Shown piece by piece: positions 21,704-24,145 of a stretch of DNA of 24,145 nt (its first letter is position 1; every line of letters begins with the position of its first letter). A program made the translations under genes and the position numbers. The notes beneath the pieces are model-generated. The model worked only from the letters and a program-made list of their open reading frames with translations. It was not told where the DNA came from and did no database searches. Origin of the DNA: QAMX01 sp964448855 (lineage in GTDB: Bacteria > Bacillota > Clostridia > Oscillospirales > QAMX01); contig CAYUXI010000024.1 of assembly GCA_964448855.1 (NCBI GenBank), forward strand, positions 1 through 24,145. The letters run 5' to 3'.

Positions 21704-22283
21704 GCAGCTGCGTCAGGGGTTCTCCGGCCTGCCGCAGGAGGAAATTGAGGCGCGTCTGGCGTTTTACAGCGAAATGATTGACGACCAGATGGAGGACGGC
21801 ATTTCGGAGGAGGATGCGGTTTTGAGCGTCGGCTCCGTTGAGGACATTGTCGCGCAGGCCGTCGAGGAGGTTCCGCTTGCCAAAATCGCCCGGGAACGCA
21901 TTCGCCCCAAAAAACCGCTTCGTTCGGTTGAAATTCTCCTGCTGGTGCTTGGTTCACCGATCTGGCTTTCGCTGGGCATCGCCGTGCTGGCCGTGATGCT
22001 TGCGTGTTTCGCTGCAATTTGGGCAATCATCGTCGCTCTGTGGGCGGTGTTCGCCGCATTGGCGGCCACTTCGCTCGCGGCGTTGGCGGGGTGCGTAGTT
22101 CTGGCCGTCCGCGGATACGCAATGGTCGGAGTCGCGGTGCTTGCCGCCGGTCTGGTGACCATCGGGCTGACGATTTTCCTGCTGTTTGCCGGAAAGGGAT
22201 GCACGCTCGGCATCTGGCAGGTCACAGGGCTTCCGGGCCGATGGATGAAGAATTGCCTGATGAAACGGGAGGTTGCAGAATGA
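21681..22283 (+). CDS. HAAS/DUF1700-domain membrane protein
   Basis: The 200-residue protein starts with the cytoplasmic HAAS signature (FLEQLRQGFSGLPQEEIE, FYSEMIDDQMEDGISEEDAV, SVEDIVAQ), then a basic region (RERIRPKKPL) and about four membrane segments. HAAS-domain proteins sit between a PadR regulator and a DUF4097 protein and are proposed to pass signals at the membrane; the mechanism is not known. ATG 21681 lies nine bases after GGAGG, inside the end of the PadR gene. Its TGA overlaps the next ATG (ATGA). The membrane part is rich in alanine, leucine and valine, with a final cytoplasmic tail (RWMKNCLMKREVAE). Confidence 0.9.
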   Translation: MNQQTFLEQLRQGFSGLPQEEIEARLAFYSEMIDDQMEDGISEEDAVLSVGSVEDIVAQAVEEVPLAKIARERIRPKKPLRSVEILLLVLGSPIWLSLGIAVLAVMLACFAAIWAIIVALWAVFAALAATSLAALAGCVVLAVRGYAMVGVAVLAAGLVTIGLTIFLLFAGKGCTLGIWQVTGLPGRWMKNCLMKREVAE

Positions 22284-23245
22284 AAACATCGACAAAGGTA
22301 TGGCTTCTGGTTGCCGCTTTTCTGATTTTGATCGGTTGCATCCTGTTTGCCTGCGTGATGACATCGCTCGGTTGGGATTTTTCGAAGCTGTCCACCTCCG
22401 GGCTTGAAACGAATTCCTATGAAATCAACGACGCATTTGACCGCATTTCCATTCAAACGAACACCGCCGACATCGTTTTGGCGCCTTCCGATGACGGAAC
22501 GTGCCGTGTAGAGTGCCGCGAACGCGAAGACGAGCGCCACGCGGTGCGTGTTCAGGGCGACACCCTCACCGTGGAACAGCCGGAGCAGGACAGCATTTGG
22601 AACAGGGTGGGGCTGCATCTGAATGCGCCCCGAATCACGGTCTATCTCCCGGAAACAACGTATGCCGCCCTTTCCTTGCAGGGAAAAACAGGAAACGTGA
22701 CGATTCCGTCTGGCTTCGCCTTTCAAAATGTGTGGATTTCCTTCCGCACCGGCAACATCGACTGTTCCGCCTCTGCCGATGAGACGTTAGAGATTCAGAC
22801 GACAACCGGCGACATTCGCGTTAGCAACCTCGCAGCCGTTGCCATGGAGCTGACCGTTTCCACCGGGCAGGTGACGGTGGACGCGGTGCAGTGTGCAGGG
22901 CGCGTCTCCGTCAACGTATCGACCGGCCGCGCCACTCTGACGAATCTGACCTGCGACAGCTTGGCCTCCAGCGGCACCACCGGCGATCTCGTTCTGCATC
23001 GCGTGCTGGCTGTCAACACGATCACGGCCAAGCGTTCGACCGGGGATGTGACGTTTGACGGGGCAGATGCGGCGAAGATTTCCGTGGAAACCAGCACCGG
23101 CAATGTGACCGGCACATTGCTCTCGGACAAGGTGTTTCAGACCTCGACCCGCACGGGCGATGTCCGCGTGCCCGACTCCGCAGCGGGTGGGGCTTGCAGC
23201 ATCAAAACCAGCACCGGCAACATTGCAATCACGATCACAAATTAA
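22280..23245 (+). CDS. DUF4097 beta-repeat envelope protein
   Basis: The 321-residue protein has one N-terminal hydrophobic segment (residues 7-29) and an extracellular beta-rich body of the DUF4097 type. Ten short repeats of the form [KRST]-T-G-x-[VILA] (KTGNV, RTGNI, TTGDI, STGQV, STGRA, TTGDL, STGDV, STGNV, RTGDV, STGNI) recur about every 20 residues, as in a stacked beta-helix. The LIGC at residues 17-20 could serve as a lipobox, which would make it a lipoprotein rather than a single-pass membrane protein. The start overlaps the HAAS gene stop; GGGAGG is upstream. A 9-bp hairpin (23263-23284) follows but has only three T residues. Confidence 0.9.
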   Translation: MKTSTKVWLLVAAFLILIGCILFACVMTSLGWDFSKLSTSGLETNSYEINDAFDRISIQTNTADIVLAPSDDGTCRVECREREDERHAVRVQGDTLTVEQPEQDSIWNRVGLHLNAPRITVYLPETTYAALSLQGKTGNVTIPSGFAFQNVWISFRTGNIDCSASADETLEIQTTTGDIRVSNLAAVAMELTVSTGQVTVDAVQCAGRVSVNVSTGRATLTNLTCDSLASSGTTGDLVLHRVLAVNTITAKRSTGDVTFDGADAAKISVETSTGNVTGTLLSDKVFQTSTRTGDVRVPDSAAGGACSIKTSTGNIAITITN

Positions 23246-23262
23246 CGCTGATTTTCCTACAA

Positions 23263-23284
23263 AAACGCATTTTTGAATGCGTTT
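23263..23284 (+). terminator. Hairpin after the DUF4097 gene (weak terminator)
   Basis: AAACGCATT (23263-23271), loop TTTG, AATGCGTTT (23276-23284) form nine base pairs. The T-run is short, so read-through into the kinase-like gene is likely. Confidence 0.45.
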
Positions 23285-23319
23285 GCAGCTTGTCAGATTT
23301 CAGAAAGCGGAGGATGATT

Positions 23320-23856
23320 TTGATAATTCTCTTGATTCAGGGTGCATCACACACGGGCAAAACGCTGCTCGCGCAGCGCCTGCTTGAAACATATCGGGTG
23401 CCGTATCTGTCCGTCGATCATTTGAAGATGGGGCTCATTCGCAGCGGGCAGACACACCTCACGCCGATGAGCGATGAGCGCGAATTGACGGCCTACCTCT
23501 GGCCGATCGTGCGGGAAATGATCAAAACGGCGATTGAAAACGGGCAAAATCTGGTGGTGGAGGGGTGCTATCTGCCGATCGACTGGCAAAAGGACCTGGA
23601 CGACGCGTACCGTTCGCAGGTTCGTTCCATCTGCCTGATTCTGAGCGCCCGATATATTACGGAGCACTTCGACGACATCCGGCAGTATGCTAACGTCATC
23701 GAGCATCGGCAGGACGATTCGGACTGCACGCCAGAGCGCCTGATCGCCGAGAATGCTGCTCTGCTGGCGCTCGTCCGGCAGCACCATGCGAACTACTTCC
23801 TCGTGGAGGATTCGTACAGCCTGCCGGATTTGCCGAGCGACTGCGTGTTCGACTGA
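23320..23856 (+). CDS. P-loop kinase-like protein (AAA_33/zeta-toxin-like)
   Basis: The 178-residue protein has a Walker A motif at residues 8-15 (GASHTGKT), a YLSVDHLKMGLIRSG segment like nucleotide/small-molecule kinases, and NLVVEGCYLP in the Walker B position. It resembles small P-loop kinases of the AAA_33, 2-phosphoglycerate-kinase-like and zeta-toxin groups. The substrate cannot be read from the sequence, and there is no antitoxin gene beside it, so a toxin role is not supported. GGAGG (23309-23313) touches an in-frame ATG at 23314 with no spacer, so TTG 23320, six bases away, is the better start. It may be the tail of the PadR operon. Confidence 0.7.
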   Translation: MIILLIQGASHTGKTLLAQRLLETYRVPYLSVDHLKMGLIRSGQTHLTPMSDERELTAYLWPIVREMIKTAIENGQNLVVEGCYLPIDWQKDLDDAYRSQVRSICLILSARYITEHFDDIRQYANVIEHRQDDSDCTPERLIAENAALLALVRQHHANYFLVEDSYSLPDLPSDCVFD

Positions 23857-23889
23857 TCGCCGCGCCTCGTTTGCGTCCTCCACCGCGGC

Positions 23890-24145
23890 CATAGTGTCCA
23901 GCCTATGAGCCTGCCTTGCGCCATTCGCAGAGGCTGACCTTTGACAACCACCAAAGCCTCCCTTGTGCAAGAGGGAGGTGGTGCGGCGAAGACGCGCCGG
24001 TGGGATTGCTGTTCGATGAGGAGTATCGTTTGGTCGTAGGGAACACTGTTTTTTCTGTGCTCCTACACTAAAAAAAGCCACCAGCATTCTCCGCAGCTGC
24101 ACACAGCGGGTACCCCCCAAGCTCCCTCTGACGATGGGAGCTGGC
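23890..24145. repeat. Mosaic intergenic hairpin repeat (right copy, inverted)
   Basis: Positions 23914-23970 are the reverse complement of the left-end block 176-232 (50 of 57 identical by hand). A CCTCCC/GGGAGG hairpin spans 23957-23978. Positions 24119-24140 are the exact reverse complement of 308-329. No gene is convincing here; minus-strand frames through the block are translations of the repeat and the kinase antisense. Confidence 0.7.

Noticed and set aside
23320..23856. Toxin-antitoxin (zeta/epsilon) module
   Set aside because: Only general P-loop kinase likeness is visible, and there is no small antitoxin gene on either side.

Overview
The window reads as a chromosomal segment of a GC-rich, Gram-positive, spore-forming gut Clostridia (most likely Oscillospirales/Ruminococcaceae-like; this placement is inference). 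Supporting signs are a cotJABC spore-coat operon, strong AGGAGG ribosome-binding sites, frequent GTG/TTG starts, many near-consensus sigma-A promoters with 17-bp spacers, a PadR-HAAS(DUF1700)-DUF4097 cassette, a ydbST-type PH-domain pair, and mosaic hairpin repeats at both window ends. Codons end mostly in G or C, which leaves long open but spurious frames antisense to purL and the mannosidase.

Layout, left to right. Positions 1-430 hold the first codons of an IS30-like transposase leaving the window, its probable IS end, and intergenic hairpin repeats. Positions 430-1479 (-) encode an AlkZ/YcaQ-like DNA glycosylase, followed by a tRNA-Thr/tRNA-Tyr operon (-) with its own promoter. Positions 1886-2224 are gene-free but structured: a terminator-like hairpin, a perfect 16-bp-arm hairpin and a 23-bp tandem repeat whose units are themselves inverted repeats. 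Positions 2225-5679 (-) form an operon: RACo-like [2Fe-2S]/ASKHA protein, GH29 fucosidase, nitroreductase. Two half-size TSUP permease genes lie upstream (5757-6549, -). Full-length purL (6742-10473, +) is divergent from them and has an odd in-frame five-codon leader ORF on its Shine-Dalgarno sequence.

A bidirectional terminator separates purL from the convergent PH-domain pair (10536-12397, -). cotJABC (12590-13591, +) is divergent from that pair. A membrane-anchored polysaccharide deacetylase (13645-14526, -) is followed by the operon coaW-ruvX-HAD nucleotidase (14700-16642, +), then a zinc-ribbon membrane protein (16879-17367, +). A GH38 alpha-mannosidase and a ThuA-like protein form the next operon (17554-21183, +). 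The last part is the PadR/HAAS/DUF4097 regulator-envelope cassette (21368-23245, +), a small P-loop kinase-like gene (23320-23856, +), and another copy of the end repeats.

Functional reading: mostly housekeeping (purine and CoA synthesis, DNA repair, tRNAs) mixed with cytoplasmic glycan trimming (fucosidase, mannosidase, ThuA) and envelope/spore functions. I see no phage, CRISPR, toxin-antitoxin or defence island. The signals most worth a second look are the purL leader minicistron, the 23-bp palindromic tandem repeat, the RACo-like activator with no visible corrinoid partner, and the palindromes sitting on promoters. None is proved to be a new system.
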